Below, piece after piece: positions 8,086-15,908 of a stretch of DNA of 64,000 bases. The translations under genes were made by a program, and so were the position numbers. Under the pieces are notes generated by a model. That model was not told where the DNA came from. It was given only the letters and a program-made list of their open reading frames with translations, and ran no database searches. Origin of the DNA: Ferruginibacter sp. (lineage in GTDB: Bacteria > Bacteroidota > Bacteroidia > Chitinophagales > Chitinophagaceae); assembly GCA_017983695.1 (NCBI GenBank), contig JAGOAX010000001.1, positions 478,160 to 542,159 of the forward strand, in the 5' to 3' direction. Every line of letters starts with the position of its first letter. Within the stretch, counting starts at the first letter, position 1.

Positions 8086-8687
8086 TTGTTTATTTCATTT
8101 TTAATGGCTGCTGATAATTGTATTGCCCACTTTGCATATTCTTTTGCCGAAGGGTGTAATTTATCTGCTGCTAAAAAATCATCTTTGCTGCCATCTGCTC
8201 TTTGCGATGCAGTGATATTGATAAAATGAGCACCAGATTGTTTTGCATCCTCTTCGCAGGTTTTATTGTACGCATCAATTTCTGCGGCAATCTGTTGCTG
8301 ATCTCTTCCGGCTGCAAATGGCGTAACTCCCCAATCGGGAATGCTTATTACAAAAACATGATTGGGTTTGTTACCGGCAAACCCAACAGCACGTTGCAGC
8401 AATTGTTCAAACTCAATTTTAAAATTACTTACAGTTCTGCCACGGTATTGATTGTTTACTCCAATTAATAAAGACACGATATCAAATTCCCCGATAATTG
8501 CAGCGGCAGTAATAGCGGCATCTAATTCATCGGTCGTCCAGCCGGTTTGTGCAATTATTTTTGGATCATCTACTTCAATAACTTGCTGTTGTAAAAGCGC
8601 AACAGTTTGATGAGGAAAGTTTTCTTCCGGTAACACTTGTTCTCCAATGGTATAACTGTCGCCCAATGCCAGGTAAGAATATTTCAT
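8082..8687 (-). CDS. SGNH/GDSL-family hydrolase
   Basis: This 201-residue cytoplasmic esterase/lipase-type protein has block I YLALGDSYTIGE with the nucleophile Ser of GDS near residue 10. Block III is LIGVNN, and the catalytic Asp/His pair is in ADKLHPS near the C-terminus. There is no signal peptide. The substrate is unknown; family members deacylate lipids, thioesters or carbohydrate esters. TACATTTA, a near match to the -7 box, ends 3 nt before the ATG on this strand, suggesting a leaderless mRNA. It overlaps the downstream PH-like membrane protein gene by ATGA. Confidence 0.9.
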   Translation of the reverse strand: MKYSYLALGDSYTIGEQVLPEENFPHQTVALLQQQVIEVDDPKIIAQTGWTTDELDAAITAAAIIGEFDIVSLLIGVNNQYRGRTVSNFKIEFEQLLQRAVGFAGNKPNHVFVISIPDWGVTPFAAGRDQQQIAAEIDAYNKTCEEDAKQSGAHFINITASQRADGSKDDFLAADKLHPSAKEYAKWAIQLSAAIKNEINK

Positions 8688-8701
8688 ACCTAAATGTAAA
8701 C

Positions 8702-8733
8702 AAAAAAGCTGCTTTATAAAAAGCAGCTTTTTT
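8702..8733 (-). terminator. Intrinsic terminator after the serine hydrolase gene
   Basis: The stem AAAAAAGCTGCTTT / AAAGCAGCTTTTTT (8702-8715 and 8720-8733) has a 4-nt loop and T-runs on both strands. It lies downstream of the minus-strand gene ending at 8780. Confidence 0.85.
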
Positions 8734-8779
8734 TATTCGAAGTTTGATTAAATAGTTATCAGCAGTTATACAAGAAGTA

Positions 8780-9850
8780 CTAGTTGGTTACTGCTATTAT
8801 TTTTTGCCAAAGTGCGTTGTCAAAACCAGAAACTGCAAAACTAGGATTTCCCGGATCCGATGCATCGCCCATTCTTACCACCACCATTTTTTTACTGGGT
8901 ATTACATAAATCCGTTGGTCTGAAGCACCCATGGCAGCATACATATCTGCTGGTGCATTTGGCACAAGTGTACCCGGGTAAACTGTTTGTCCGCCAGGTA
9001 TCATAGCGCTTGTTTTACCGTTAAGCCACCACAAATAACCGTAGGAGGGATTTATATTTTGAGACGTGGAAATACTTTCAGTAAAATAAGTTTCATTAAT
9101 TATTTGCTCAGTATTCCATTTGCCTTTATTAAGTGCCATTAACCCAAACCGTGCCATACTACGGGTGTTACTGTGATAAATTTTAAAAATAATGCCGTTA
9201 TTCCAAACCCCTTCCATGCCAATTTTGTTTTTCAATTTTGCATTGAAGTATGTTTCAAAAGTTTGACTGCTTGCTGCAGCAACAACATCCATTAATTTTT
9301 GAAATACATTGTGGTAACTCCATCTTGTACCGGCATCTGCCATGTAAGTTAAGTTTGGAGTAATAACTAATTCACTGGAATCATTAAGCCCCGAGGTCAT
9401 GGTAAGTAAATGCCTTGATGTGATTAAATTTTCTTTGGCTAAAGATTCGCTTGTCCAACCTGCTCCTACATACTGAGAAACTTTATTGTTAATATTAAGT
9501 AAACCCTCCTGCTGGGCTATGCCTGTTGTTGTTGCTACAAGAGTTTTGCCTGCACTGTTCCATGGCCAGGTAGTGGTTGGGGTGTGTCCGCCAAAATATT
9601 CTTCCATTACAATTCTTCCGTTTACAAGAATCATAAATGATTTGGTATTTTTTTGAATAAGAAAATCTTTAAGAGGCTGTATATTGCTTTCGTTCCAGCC
9701 CAAACCGGAAACAGGCCTTGTTTCCCATGTATTATCAGTAGTTGAAGGAAAATACATGGTTTCCGGCACAGGATCAATAGTAGCCCCGCCGCCATCTTTT
9801 TGGCAGCTAAATAATGTAATTGCTGTGGTAAGGAGCAAGAGGTATTTCAT
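8780..9850 (-). CDS. Class C beta-lactamase-like serine hydrolase, lipoprotein
   Basis: This 356-residue protein begins with a lipoprotein signal ending in the lipobox LFSC (Cys16). The serine beta-lactamase / penicillin-binding fold is shown by S-x-x-K in NSAGKTL (S99, K102) and the Y-x-N motif in WSYHNVF. A late PGGQ/GASDQ region is consistent with the third motif. Such proteins are usually esterases, D-peptidases or amidases rather than antibiotic-hydrolysing enzymes. It is probably anchored in a membrane facing the periplasm or the surface. It forms its own transcription unit, ending at the hairpin at 8702-8733. Exact substrate unknown. Confidence 0.88.
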   Translation of the reverse strand: MKYLLLLTTAITLFSCQKDGGGATIDPVPETMYFPSTTDNTWETRPVSGLGWNESNIQPLKDFLIQKNTKSFMILVNGRIVMEEYFGGHTPTTTWPWNSAGKTLVATTTGIAQQEGLLNINNKVSQYVGAGWTSESLAKENLITSRHLLTMTSGLNDSSELVITPNLTYMADAGTRWSYHNVFQKLMDVVAAASSQTFETYFNAKLKNKIGMEGVWNNGIIFKIYHSNTRSMARFGLMALNKGKWNTEQIINETYFTESISTSQNINPSYGYLWWLNGKTSAMIPGGQTVYPGTLVPNAPADMYAAMGASDQRIYVIPSKKMVVVRMGDASDPGNPSFAVSGFDNALWQKIIAVTN

Positions 9851-9890
9851 AAAATAATTTTGTGGATAGACTTTGTGTTTATGTAAACGT

Positions 9891-10367
9891 TTAAACAGGC
9901 AATTTATTTTTCTCCAATTGTTTAATCATGCGGCGACAAATAATCAACGGGATTAAACCAATTACACCAAAAGCACAATCTATTAAAATATGAAACATGG
10001 GAATACTGCGTATTGGCCCGGCAATAAATGCCAGCGGCAGCACAGCTACGCAGGAAAGTATTGCCCAATCGATGATCCATTTATTTTTTACAGGATCCTT
10101 TAATGGCCCGATGAATGCCATGGCAATTACAATATGTGCAAAGGCCAGCCAGTCGAAGCCATAAGCCAGCATAGGATATTTTACATTGGTTTCTACAATT
10201 GCTGCATACACATCTTTCAGCCATTGCTCAGCAAACGATGGCACTAATGCCGGATGGTTAAGCAACCAGCGCAATTCTGTTTCCACAGGAAAGGCTGTAA
10301 CGCCACTTAATATTAAAGCGATAATAAAGAATATAATCAGCAGCCGGATTTTAGTAATTAAACTCAT
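9891..10367 (-). CDS. Four-helix membrane protein of unknown function
   Basis: This 158-residue integral membrane protein has hydrophobic stretches near 7-27, 68-87, 103-120 and 125-143, and a lysine-rich C-terminal tail. No catalytic or binding motif is recognisable, and I do not recognise a named family. Its ATG overlaps the stop of the YCII-domain gene by 4 nt, so the two are translationally coupled. The short gap to the serine hydrolase (40 nt) could place all three in one transcript. Confidence 0.7.
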   Translation of the reverse strand: MSLITKIRLLIIFFIIALILSGVTAFPVETELRWLLNHPALVPSFAEQWLKDVYAAIVETNVKYPMLAYGFDWLAFAHIVIAMAFIGPLKDPVKNKWIIDWAILSCVAVLPLAFIAGPIRSIPMFHILIDCAFGVIGLIPLIICRRMIKQLEKNKLPV

Positions 10368-10813
10368 TGTGGTTTTTGGGGTTTACCGTGTATAAAACTT
10401 CCTATGGGTGATGAATACCAGGGCACAATTTCCACTGCAAACAAACCCGCCGCTACTGCAGGATCGGTTTGTGCAATTTTTGCTGCTTCTTCTTTGGTTT
10501 TGCAATCAAAAACAAAAATGCCCCGCCATGTAAGATCATTTTTGCCAAATGGGCCGGCCACTTTTATAATGCCATCGTAATATAACCTGTTGATATTTGC
10601 CATATGCCCCTTAAACAGCTCAGCTTTTTGAGCCGAATCAAAATCCTGTTTGGGTCCTGTTTTAAGCAGTACAAAAAAATACTGCTCAATCTGGTCTTCG
10701 GGCCGTGGTTTTGCTTTTACAGTTTTTAAACTATCACTGTTTTGCGCCTGCACCGGCATAAAATAAACAATAAATAAAATTGTGATGCACCAATATATAA
10801 ACCTGCTTTGCAT
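10364..10813 (-). CDS. Secreted YCII-related domain protein
   Basis: This 149-residue protein starts with a signal peptide ending in PVQAQ. A ferredoxin-like YCII domain follows (about 45-140): YFFVLLKTGP, HMANINRLYYDGIIKVAGPFG and DPAVAAGLFAVEIVPWY, the typical order for this family. YCII domains occur in small-molecule-binding or dehydrochlorinase-like proteins, but no activity can be assigned. A signal peptide on this domain is seen in Bacteroidota members. It is the first gene of a pair overlapping the membrane protein gene at 10364-10367. Confidence 0.82.
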   Translation of the reverse strand: MQSRFIYWCITILFIVYFMPVQAQNSDSLKTVKAKPRPEDQIEQYFFVLLKTGPKQDFDSAQKAELFKGHMANINRLYYDGIIKVAGPFGKNDLTWRGIFVFDCKTKEEAAKIAQTDPAVAAGLFAVEIVPWYSSPIGSFIHGKPQKPQ

Positions 10814-10836
10814 AAAAAGTATTTTCTCAAAAATAC

Positions 10837-10866
10837 AAAAGGCCCGTAACAGATTACGGACCTTTT
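10837..10866 (-). terminator. Intrinsic terminator after the adhesin-like gene
   Basis: A 13-bp stem with one mismatch (10837-10849 / 10854-10866, AAAAGGCCCGTAA paired with TTACGGACCTTTT) and a 4-nt loop CAGA lies 20 nt after the stop of the minus-strand gene ending at 10887. T-rich sequence follows on that strand. Confidence 0.8.
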
Positions 10867-10886
10867 TTTCATGGCTATACTATTGG

Positions 10887-11912
10887 CTATAATGTTACAG
10901 TTTTTTGCTTTTTCTTATCCTTGCTCTTCATGTCCTCTGCTGTGGGTTCCCCTAAAATCACACTACCAAAGCTGGATTTTACCTTAACCTGGATATTACC
11001 GCTCCCCGATTTTCCATTATAATTATGGTCAAATTTCGGGCCTTTATCGCCGTCATCATCATCTCCGTCAAATTTAATATTGGTCCTGTTTTTAAAACTT
11101 CCAAAACTGGTAGATATAGTATAAGATGCCGACAACTCTACTGATGGTTTAAAGTTTACGGTAGAGTAGGCTACTTTTGCATCAAGCCCGGTAAGGCTGT
11201 TGTCAATATTTATTTTTGTAGCACTGCTGAATTCCAGGTTCAGTTTTATATTACCCGAAAGTTTGCCAATATCTGCTGAAGAATATTTAATGCTTACCGG
11301 CCCGTTGGTAATACTTTCTATTTTTGCTTTACCAAATTCAACATTTACTGATTTTACATTGCCTAAAGCACCGGTAGTTAAAGAACCAAATTTACTCGAC
11401 AGGTCAACTTCGCCTTTATAATCAGGTACTATCGTTGCACCAAACTCATTACTGATCAATAAAGGATTGCCAGCAGGCATCGAAATATCATAATTCACCT
11501 TCATGGTACTTTTTTCGCCTTTGCTATTATTAATACCATTGATGGAAGTCTTAAATGAAATATCTCCGCCGCTTTTAGTATCTGCAATATTGATCTTGTC
11601 AATTATTTTTTGTGCCAGCGCTTCGGAATTGGCCGATACCTCTATGGAAACATCCACTTTTATTTCATTCTTATTCCAGGTATGCACCTGCACATCGCCG
11701 AACGAGTTTTGAATTTTTAATTTATCAGATGAAGAAACGCTGTACGATTTATTTACTGCTTTATTTTTTACAAACTCGTACTTTTTGTTGTTGTCGTTAC
11801 TATTGCTATTACTGTTGCTGTTACTATTGTTATTATCATTCTGGGCAAAAATATTTTGCTGCAGTGATGATAACAACAGCACTACACTAAATAGTGTGAT
11901 TATTTTTTTCAT
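10887..11912 (-). CDS. Secreted DUF4097/adhesin-like beta-repeat protein
   Basis: This 341-residue protein starts with a signal peptide ending in IFAQ, followed by an Asn/Ser repeat (NSNSNSNSND, about 27-40). A long run of beta-strand-forming sequence follows with recurring SFGDVQVHTW-, SKFGSLTTG- and SSFGSVILGE-type turns, as in the DUF4097 / putative-adhesin proteins that form a beta-helix. Function is unknown. It is the third gene of a sigma / anti-sigma operon; its ATG lies 26 nt inside the anti-sigma gene. It may be part of the envelope process that the sigma factor senses (inference). Confidence 0.8.
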   Translation of the reverse strand: MKKIITLFSVVLLLSSLQQNIFAQNDNNNSNSNSNSNSNDNNKKYEFVKNKAVNKSYSVSSSDKLKIQNSFGDVQVHTWNKNEIKVDVSIEVSANSEALAQKIIDKINIADTKSGGDISFKTSINGINNSKGEKSTMKVNYDISMPAGNPLLISNEFGATIVPDYKGEVDLSSKFGSLTTGALGNVKSVNVEFGKAKIESITNGPVSIKYSSADIGKLSGNIKLNLEFSSATKINIDNSLTGLDAKVAYSTVNFKPSVELSASYTISTSFGSFKNRTNIKFDGDDDDGDKGPKFDHNYNGKSGSGNIQVKVKSSFGSVILGEPTAEDMKSKDKKKQKTVTL

Positions 11913-12471
11913 GGCTATACTTTTTTGATTTTTTAATTTGATTAATGATGTTTAATTGCTGATTCAACACATTCAGCTGCAGCTGCAGGTTTTGAATCAT
12001 GGCTTCTATCAGCATTTCACGGTTGGGTGTAGCGCCGAGTTGATTTTTAAGGGATTTATACGAACTGTCCAATTGGTTAATATCTGTAGCGAATTTTTTA
12101 TACAATTCCGGCTGTTCAGGTGCAAGCGATTTCAGTTCTTCCTGTTTTAACAATACCAGCTTTGCAAATTCGTTCACTTCGGGTGCATATTCCGGTGCAA
12201 TGGCAGCAATGTCTGAAGCAGTATCATTTTTTACAGCCACAACAACATCGTCGGTTGGTTTATTATTATTAAGCATTAAAAAAACAGTAATACCTGCACT
12301 GATCAGTATTGCTGCGGCAATACTCCATTTATAAAGCGGGGTAAGTATAAATTTTTTCTTCTTTTTATCTGTAAACCCGGCTGCGATATTTTCCCAAACT
12401 TTTGGTGATGGCACTGCATCATCAAATTCGTTGCGGTTATCGCCTATAAATTTTTCTAGTTTCCTGCTCAT
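11887..12471 (-). CDS. Membrane-bound anti-sigma factor candidate
   Basis: This 194-residue protein has a cytoplasmic N-terminus (MSRKLEKFIGDNRNEFDD...PSPKVWENI), one membrane segment around 47-67 (KWSIAAAILISAGITVFLML) and a periplasmic coiled region of about 120 residues ending in a leucine/glutamine-rich heptad-like stretch. This one-helix architecture directly downstream of an ECF sigma gene, with a 4-nt overlap, is the classic anti-sigma arrangement (family knowledge). Sequence alone does not show the sigma-binding domain. The C-terminal coding region overlaps the adhesin-like gene by 26 nt. Confidence 0.8.
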   Translation of the reverse strand: MSRKLEKFIGDNRNEFDDAVPSPKVWENIAAGFTDKKKKKFILTPLYKWSIAAAILISAGITVFLMLNNNKPTDDVVVAVKNDTASDIAAIAPEYAPEVNEFAKLVLLKQEELKSLAPEQPELYKKFATDINQLDSSYKSLKNQLGATPNREMLIEAMIQNLQLQLNVLNQQLNIINQIKKSKKYSHEKNNHTI

Positions 12472-13019
12472 ATGCTTTCTTTTAATAACTGTAATAATTT
12501 TTGTTTGGCACGCATGTATTGTGTTCTTGTTGTTGATTCGGCCACATTCAGTATTTCCGCAATTTCTTCGTGGTCGTAACCTTCCAGTAAATAGAGGCTC
12601 AATACCGTACGGTAACCATCCGGCAAAGCCATTATCGATCTTTTTACCGATGCTACTTTTAATGCAATCTCGTTTTCGTCGGTAAAACTTTCTTCCGGCC
12701 TGTTATGTGTATCTGTGCCGTCAATATCCACCCACATTACCTTTCTTTTTTTAAGCTGGTTAATGCTGCGGTTAATACAAATTTGCTTTAGCCAGCCGCC
12801 AAAACTGGTGCGATATTCAAAGCGGTCCAGGTTTTTAAATGCCTCGGTAAAACTTTCCTGCAATACATCTTCGGCCTCGGTAATATTGTTCACAATACGC
12901 AGGCAGGTATTAAACATAGCTTTGGCATAACGCTGGTACAGTTCTTTATAGCCCAGCATATCGCCGTTTTTGCAGCGCTCTACAAGTTCGTCGTATTGTG
13001 GTTGTAATACCGCTTCCAA
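12468..13019 (-). CDS. ECF-type RNA polymerase sigma factor
   Basis: This 183-residue sigma-70 family protein carries region 2 (YKELYQRYAKAMFNTCLRI, EAEDVLQESF, FGGWLKQICINRSINQLKK) and region 4 (LPDGYRTVLSLYLLEG, HEEIAEIL, STTRTQYMRAKQKL helix-turn-helix). It lacks regions 1.1 and 3, as expected for the ECF class. The start codon is TTG at 13019; no ATG exists before the upstream in-frame stop. It is the first gene of a three-gene operon with an anti-sigma factor and an adhesin-like protein. A -7 box on this strand is at 13067-13074. Confidence 0.93.
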   Translation of the reverse strand: MEAVLQPQYDELVERCKNGDMLGYKELYQRYAKAMFNTCLRIVNNITEAEDVLQESFTEAFKNLDRFEYRTSFGGWLKQICINRSINQLKKRKVMWVDIDGTDTHNRPEESFTDENEIALKVASVKRSIMALPDGYRTVLSLYLLEGYDHEEIAEILNVAESTTRTQYMRAKQKLLQLLKESI

Positions 13020-13066
13020 AAAATAGTTTTATAATAAGAGACAAGGGGATTTAAACAATGTTGCAT

Positions 13067-13074
13067 CAAAGGTA
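13067..13074 (-). promoter_or_regulatory. Candidate promoter -7 box of the sigma-factor operon
   Basis: Read on the minus strand this is TACCTTTG, an exact TAnnTTTG match, about 48 nt upstream of the TTG start at 13019. No TTG is visible at -33. Confidence 0.5.
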
Positions 13075-13115
13075 AAAACAAGTTTTTTTGGAGGTTAAGA
13101 TATTATCTTTGTGGT

Positions 13116-13196
13116 ATAGAACGCTGATTAAACGGATTGGACTGATATACACAGATCTGTTTTTAATCAGTTTTATCAGCGTCATCTGTGTTCTAT
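13116..13196. repeat. Imperfect inverted repeat (ATAGAAC ... GTTCTAT)
   Basis: The element starts ATAGAACGCTGATTAAAC and ends with CAGCG...GTGTTCTAT; the reverse complement of the right arm begins ATAGAAC and contains GCTGATAAAAC. The right arm carries about 9 extra bases. Similar 'ATCAGCGT...CTGTGTTCTAT' sequences recur between genes in many Bacteroidota genomes (general knowledge; copy number here not checkable). Confidence 0.5.
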
Positions 13197-13234
13197 CCAC
13201 CGCTTCAATAAAAGCCCGGTAGTGTGATGTAGCT

Positions 13235-13256
13235 GAAGAGTGCGACGCCAATGAAG
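13235..13256 (-). repeat. Dispersed repeat, copy A
   Basis: On the minus strand this reads CTTCATTGGCGTCGCACTCT plus TC. It shares the core (C)TTC-TTGGCGT-GCACTCTT with intergenic copies at 24619-24643 and 27309-27333. Confidence 0.55.
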
Positions 13257-13335
13257 ATGAACAAAGAAATATAGTTGGATCCAAAAAATTAATTAACAAA
13301 TAAACCAGTTAACCAATAAACTAATTAACGATTTT

Positions 13336-14520
13336 ATGGCTGCTAAAACTGACAATTTTCAAAGTCCCGATTATTTTAATGTAGATGAATTATTAACAGA
13401 AGAACATAAACTGATAAGGGAAAGTGTACGCAATTATGTAAAAAAAGAAATTTCTCCTATTATAGAAGAGTATGCTCAACGGGCAGAATTTCCGCAGCAG
13501 ATCATTAAACAACTGGGCGACCTGGGTTGCTTTGGCCCCACCGTACCAGAGCAATATGGCGGCGGCGGACTGGATTACATTAGCTACGGCTTAATGATGC
13601 AGGAACTGGAACGTGGCGATAGCGGTGTAAGAAGTACTGCAAGCGTACAGGGCAGTTTGGTAATGTTCCCTATTTATCAATATGGCAACGAGGAGCAACG
13701 CCATAAATATTTACCCAAGCTGGCAAGTGGTGAGTGGCTGGGATGCTTTGGTTTAACAGAACCCAACCATGGCAGCGACCCCGGAGGTATGCTTACCAAT
13801 ATAAAAGATGCCGGCGATCATGTAATTTTAAATGGCGCAAAAATGTGGATCAGCAATGCACCCTTTGCACAAGTGGCCGTAGTGTGGGCAAAAGATGAAG
13901 CCGGAGAAATACGAGGTGTGATTGTTGAAAGAGGTATGGAAGGTTTCAGCACGCCAACCACACATGGCAAATGGAGCCTGCGTGCCAGCGCCACCGGTGA
14001 ATTGGTTTTTGACAATGTAAAAGTGCCTAAAGAAAATATTTTACCCAATGTAAAAGGATTGAAAGGTCCGCTGGGTTGTTTAACCAAGGCCCGTTATGGT
14101 ATTGCCTGGGGGGCAGTTGGTGCGGCAATGGATTGCTATCATATTGCTTTGGAATACAGCAAGCAAAGAATACAGTTTGGAAAACCCATTGCCGGTTTTC
14201 AATTACAGCAAAAAAAACTGGCCGAAATGGTTACTGAAATTACCAAAGCTCAATTATTAAACTGGCGTTTGGGTGTTTTAATGAATGAAGGAAAAGTTAC
14301 GCCGCAACAGGTAAGTATGGCAAAAAGAAATGCCTGCGAAATTGCCACCAATATTGCAAGAGATGCCAGGCAAATGTTGGGCGGCATGGGTATTACCGGC
14401 GAATATCCTGTAATGCGCCACATGATGAACCTGGAAAGTGTAATTACTTACGAAGGCACTCATGATATTCATTTACTGATTACGGGTATGGATGTGACGG
14501 GGTTGAATGCGTTTAAATAA
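13336..14520 (+). CDS. gcdH: Acyl-CoA dehydrogenase, glutaryl-CoA dehydrogenase type
   Basis: This 394-residue FAD enzyme would oxidise and decarboxylate glutaryl-CoA to crotonyl-CoA. The acyl-CoA dehydrogenase blocks are clear: CFGLTEPNHGSDPGG, QMLGGMGITGEY and YEGTHDIH. The catalytic base is the Glu of YEGTHD (about E373). ERGDSGVRS includes an Arg (R99) at the position that binds the glutaryl carboxylate in known glutaryl-CoA dehydrogenases. This distinguishes it from medium-chain enzymes (family knowledge). It is a single gene, but metabolically it fits tryptophan breakdown through the kynurenine genes at 1-5 kb, and lysine breakdown. Confidence 0.92.
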   Translation: MAAKTDNFQSPDYFNVDELLTEEHKLIRESVRNYVKKEISPIIEEYAQRAEFPQQIIKQLGDLGCFGPTVPEQYGGGGLDYISYGLMMQELERGDSGVRSTASVQGSLVMFPIYQYGNEEQRHKYLPKLASGEWLGCFGLTEPNHGSDPGGMLTNIKDAGDHVILNGAKMWISNAPFAQVAVVWAKDEAGEIRGVIVERGMEGFSTPTTHGKWSLRASATGELVFDNVKVPKENILPNVKGLKGPLGCLTKARYGIAWGAVGAAMDCYHIALEYSKQRIQFGKPIAGFQLQQKKLAEMVTEITKAQLLNWRLGVLMNEGKVTPQQVSMAKRNACEIATNIARDARQMLGGMGITGEYPVMRHMMNLESVITYEGTHDIHLLITGMDVTGLNAFK

Positions 14521-14577
14521 TAACTGCTGTTATGTTAATGGATGAGTTATATCAGTAAATAAAAAAATAAGCATAAT

Positions 14578-14585
14578 TATATTTG
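14578..14585 (+). promoter_or_regulatory. Candidate -7 box upstream of 3-hydroxyacyl-CoA dehydrogenase
   Basis: TATATTTG matches TAnnTTTG exactly, 85 nt before the ATG at 14670. The -33 element is not recognisable. Confidence 0.4.
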
Positions 14586-14669
14586 AAGTAGTGATACTGG
14601 AAATTAGCAACAACTCTATTTCAAGTTTTGCAACAACGCATATAATTAATGAAATAAAAACTTAAGACA

Positions 14670-15563
14670 ATGATAAAAAATATCAGCGTTATCGGCGCAG
14701 GCACCATGGGTAACGGCATTGCACACGTATTTGCACAAAGTGGTTTTACTGTAAATTTAATTGATGTTAATCCAACACAATTGCAGAGGGCATTAGCCAC
14801 TATAGAAAAAAACCTCGACAGGCAAATTGCAAAAGCCGCCATTACTGAAGCAGACAAAAAAACAACGATTGCAAACATTACTATGCTTTCTGATATTCAT
14901 GAAGGCATAAAAGCTGCTGACCTGGTTATAGAAGCGGCTTCGGAAAATATTGAACTAAAGATCGATATTTTTAAGCACATGGATATGGCAGCTCCCGCTG
15001 GTTGTATTTTAGCCACCAATACTTCTTCTATCTCCATTACAAAAATTGCTTCCATTACCAAAAGGCCGGGCTATGTAATTGGTATGCATTTTATGAACCC
15101 GGTACCGGTAATGAAATTGGTGGAGATCATCAACGGTTATGAAACCAAAAAAGAAATTACCGAAACTATAATTGAGCTAAGCAGGCAATTAGGCAAAATT
15201 CCTTGTGTGGTAAACGATTACCCCGGCTTTATTGCCAACCGCATTTTAATGCCCATGATTAACGAAGCCATTTACAGTTTGTACGAAGGTGTGGCTGATG
15301 TTGAAGCAATTGACACGGTGATGAAATTAGGTATGGCCCACCCGATGGGGCCATTACAATTGGCCGATTTTATTGGCCTTGATGTTTGCCTGAGCATTTT
15401 ACATGTGTTGCATGATGGCTTTGGTAATCCTAAATATGCGCCTTGTCCGCTGTTGGTAAATATGGTAACAGCTGGTAAATTAGGTGTTAAGATTGGAGAA
15501 GGATTTTATGTTTATACGCCTGGAAGTAAGGATTTGGTGGTGAGTGAAAGGTTTAAAAAGTAA
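14670..15563 (+). CDS. 3-hydroxyacyl-CoA (3-hydroxybutyryl-CoA) dehydrogenase
   Basis: This 297-residue protein has an N-terminal Rossmann domain with IGAGTMGNGIAHVFAQSG and the NAD-selecting Asp at the end of strand 2 (LIDVN). The substrate-site block ATNTSSISI and the catalytic His in GMHFMNPVPVMKLVE follow. A C-terminal helical dimer domain contains GFIANRILMPMINEA. It oxidises 3-hydroxybutyryl-CoA to acetoacetyl-CoA, or runs in reverse. Being next to glutaryl-CoA dehydrogenase suggests both serve breakdown of glutaryl/crotonyl-CoA, although the enoyl-CoA hydratase between these steps is not in the window. Confidence 0.94.
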   Translation: MIKNISVIGAGTMGNGIAHVFAQSGFTVNLIDVNPTQLQRALATIEKNLDRQIAKAAITEADKKTTIANITMLSDIHEGIKAADLVIEAASENIELKIDIFKHMDMAAPAGCILATNTSSISITKIASITKRPGYVIGMHFMNPVPVMKLVEIINGYETKKEITETIIELSRQLGKIPCVVNDYPGFIANRILMPMINEAIYSLYEGVADVEAIDTVMKLGMAHPMGPLQLADFIGLDVCLSILHVLHDGFGNPKYAPCPLLVNMVTAGKLGVKIGEGFYVYTPGSKDLVVSERFKK

Positions 15564-15581
15564 ATCTATAAAATTCATTTT

Positions 15582-15842
15582 ATGGAAAAACTTTGGTGCT
15601 GGAGATGCAAAATGGAAATAGGCATGCTGAATGACGAGGAGTTTGCAATTGCTGCTAAGTTATACTCCAACATGTTAAGTAAACATAGTGGTGATATGAA
15701 AGCACGTTCTCAGCCTCTTTTAGATTACTATAACTCTGTAACGGGTGAAGAAGAAACTAGTCCTAATGCAATCATGCATCATAGCATTACACGATATGGG
15801 TCACCCTGTGAGAAATGCGGAAAACCATATAGAACTCCATAA
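15582..15842 (+). pseudogene. Small zinc-ribbon protein, probably truncated by an in-frame stop
   Basis: The 86-residue frame has C-x2-C at C6/C9 (WCWRCK) and C76/C79 (PCEKCGKPYRTP). Directly after its TAA (15840-15842) the same frame continues ASFCAACGNKRNQF to a second TAA at 15885-15887, supplying the C-x2-C that should complete a second zinc site. A single base change would turn the TAA back into a sense codon (for example AAA, Lys). So this is probably a recent nonsense mutation, a sequencing error or read-through of a 101-residue protein. It follows the dehydrogenase gene by 18 nt. Function unknown. Confidence 0.6.
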
Positions 15843-15908
15843 GCGTCCTTTTGTGCAGCTTGTGGCAATAAACGTAACCAATTTTAATAAAGAGTAACTT
15901 TACAATAA

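Larger units (their letters stand above)
13020..13335. other. Gene-free 316-bp region rich in repeats and promoter-like boxes
   Basis: No convincing gene lies here. It holds the minus-strand -7 box for the sigma operon (13067-13074), a plus-strand TATCTTTG box at 13104-13111, an imperfect inverted repeat at 13116-13196 and a copy of a dispersed repeat at 13235-13256. It ends with an AT-rich stretch containing three AATTAAC/GTTAACC-like units just before the acyl-CoA dehydrogenase start at 13336. Confidence 0.6.

Noticed and set aside
11785-11835. TTACTGTTG-type tandem array as a possible CRISPR or satellite
   Set aside because: It encodes the Asn/Ser repeat of the adhesin-like protein; there are no spacers and no cas genes.
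13066-13299. Minus-strand open frame of 77 codons in the gene-free gap
   Set aside because: It runs through two repeats and promoter-like boxes, with no domain or plausible start context.
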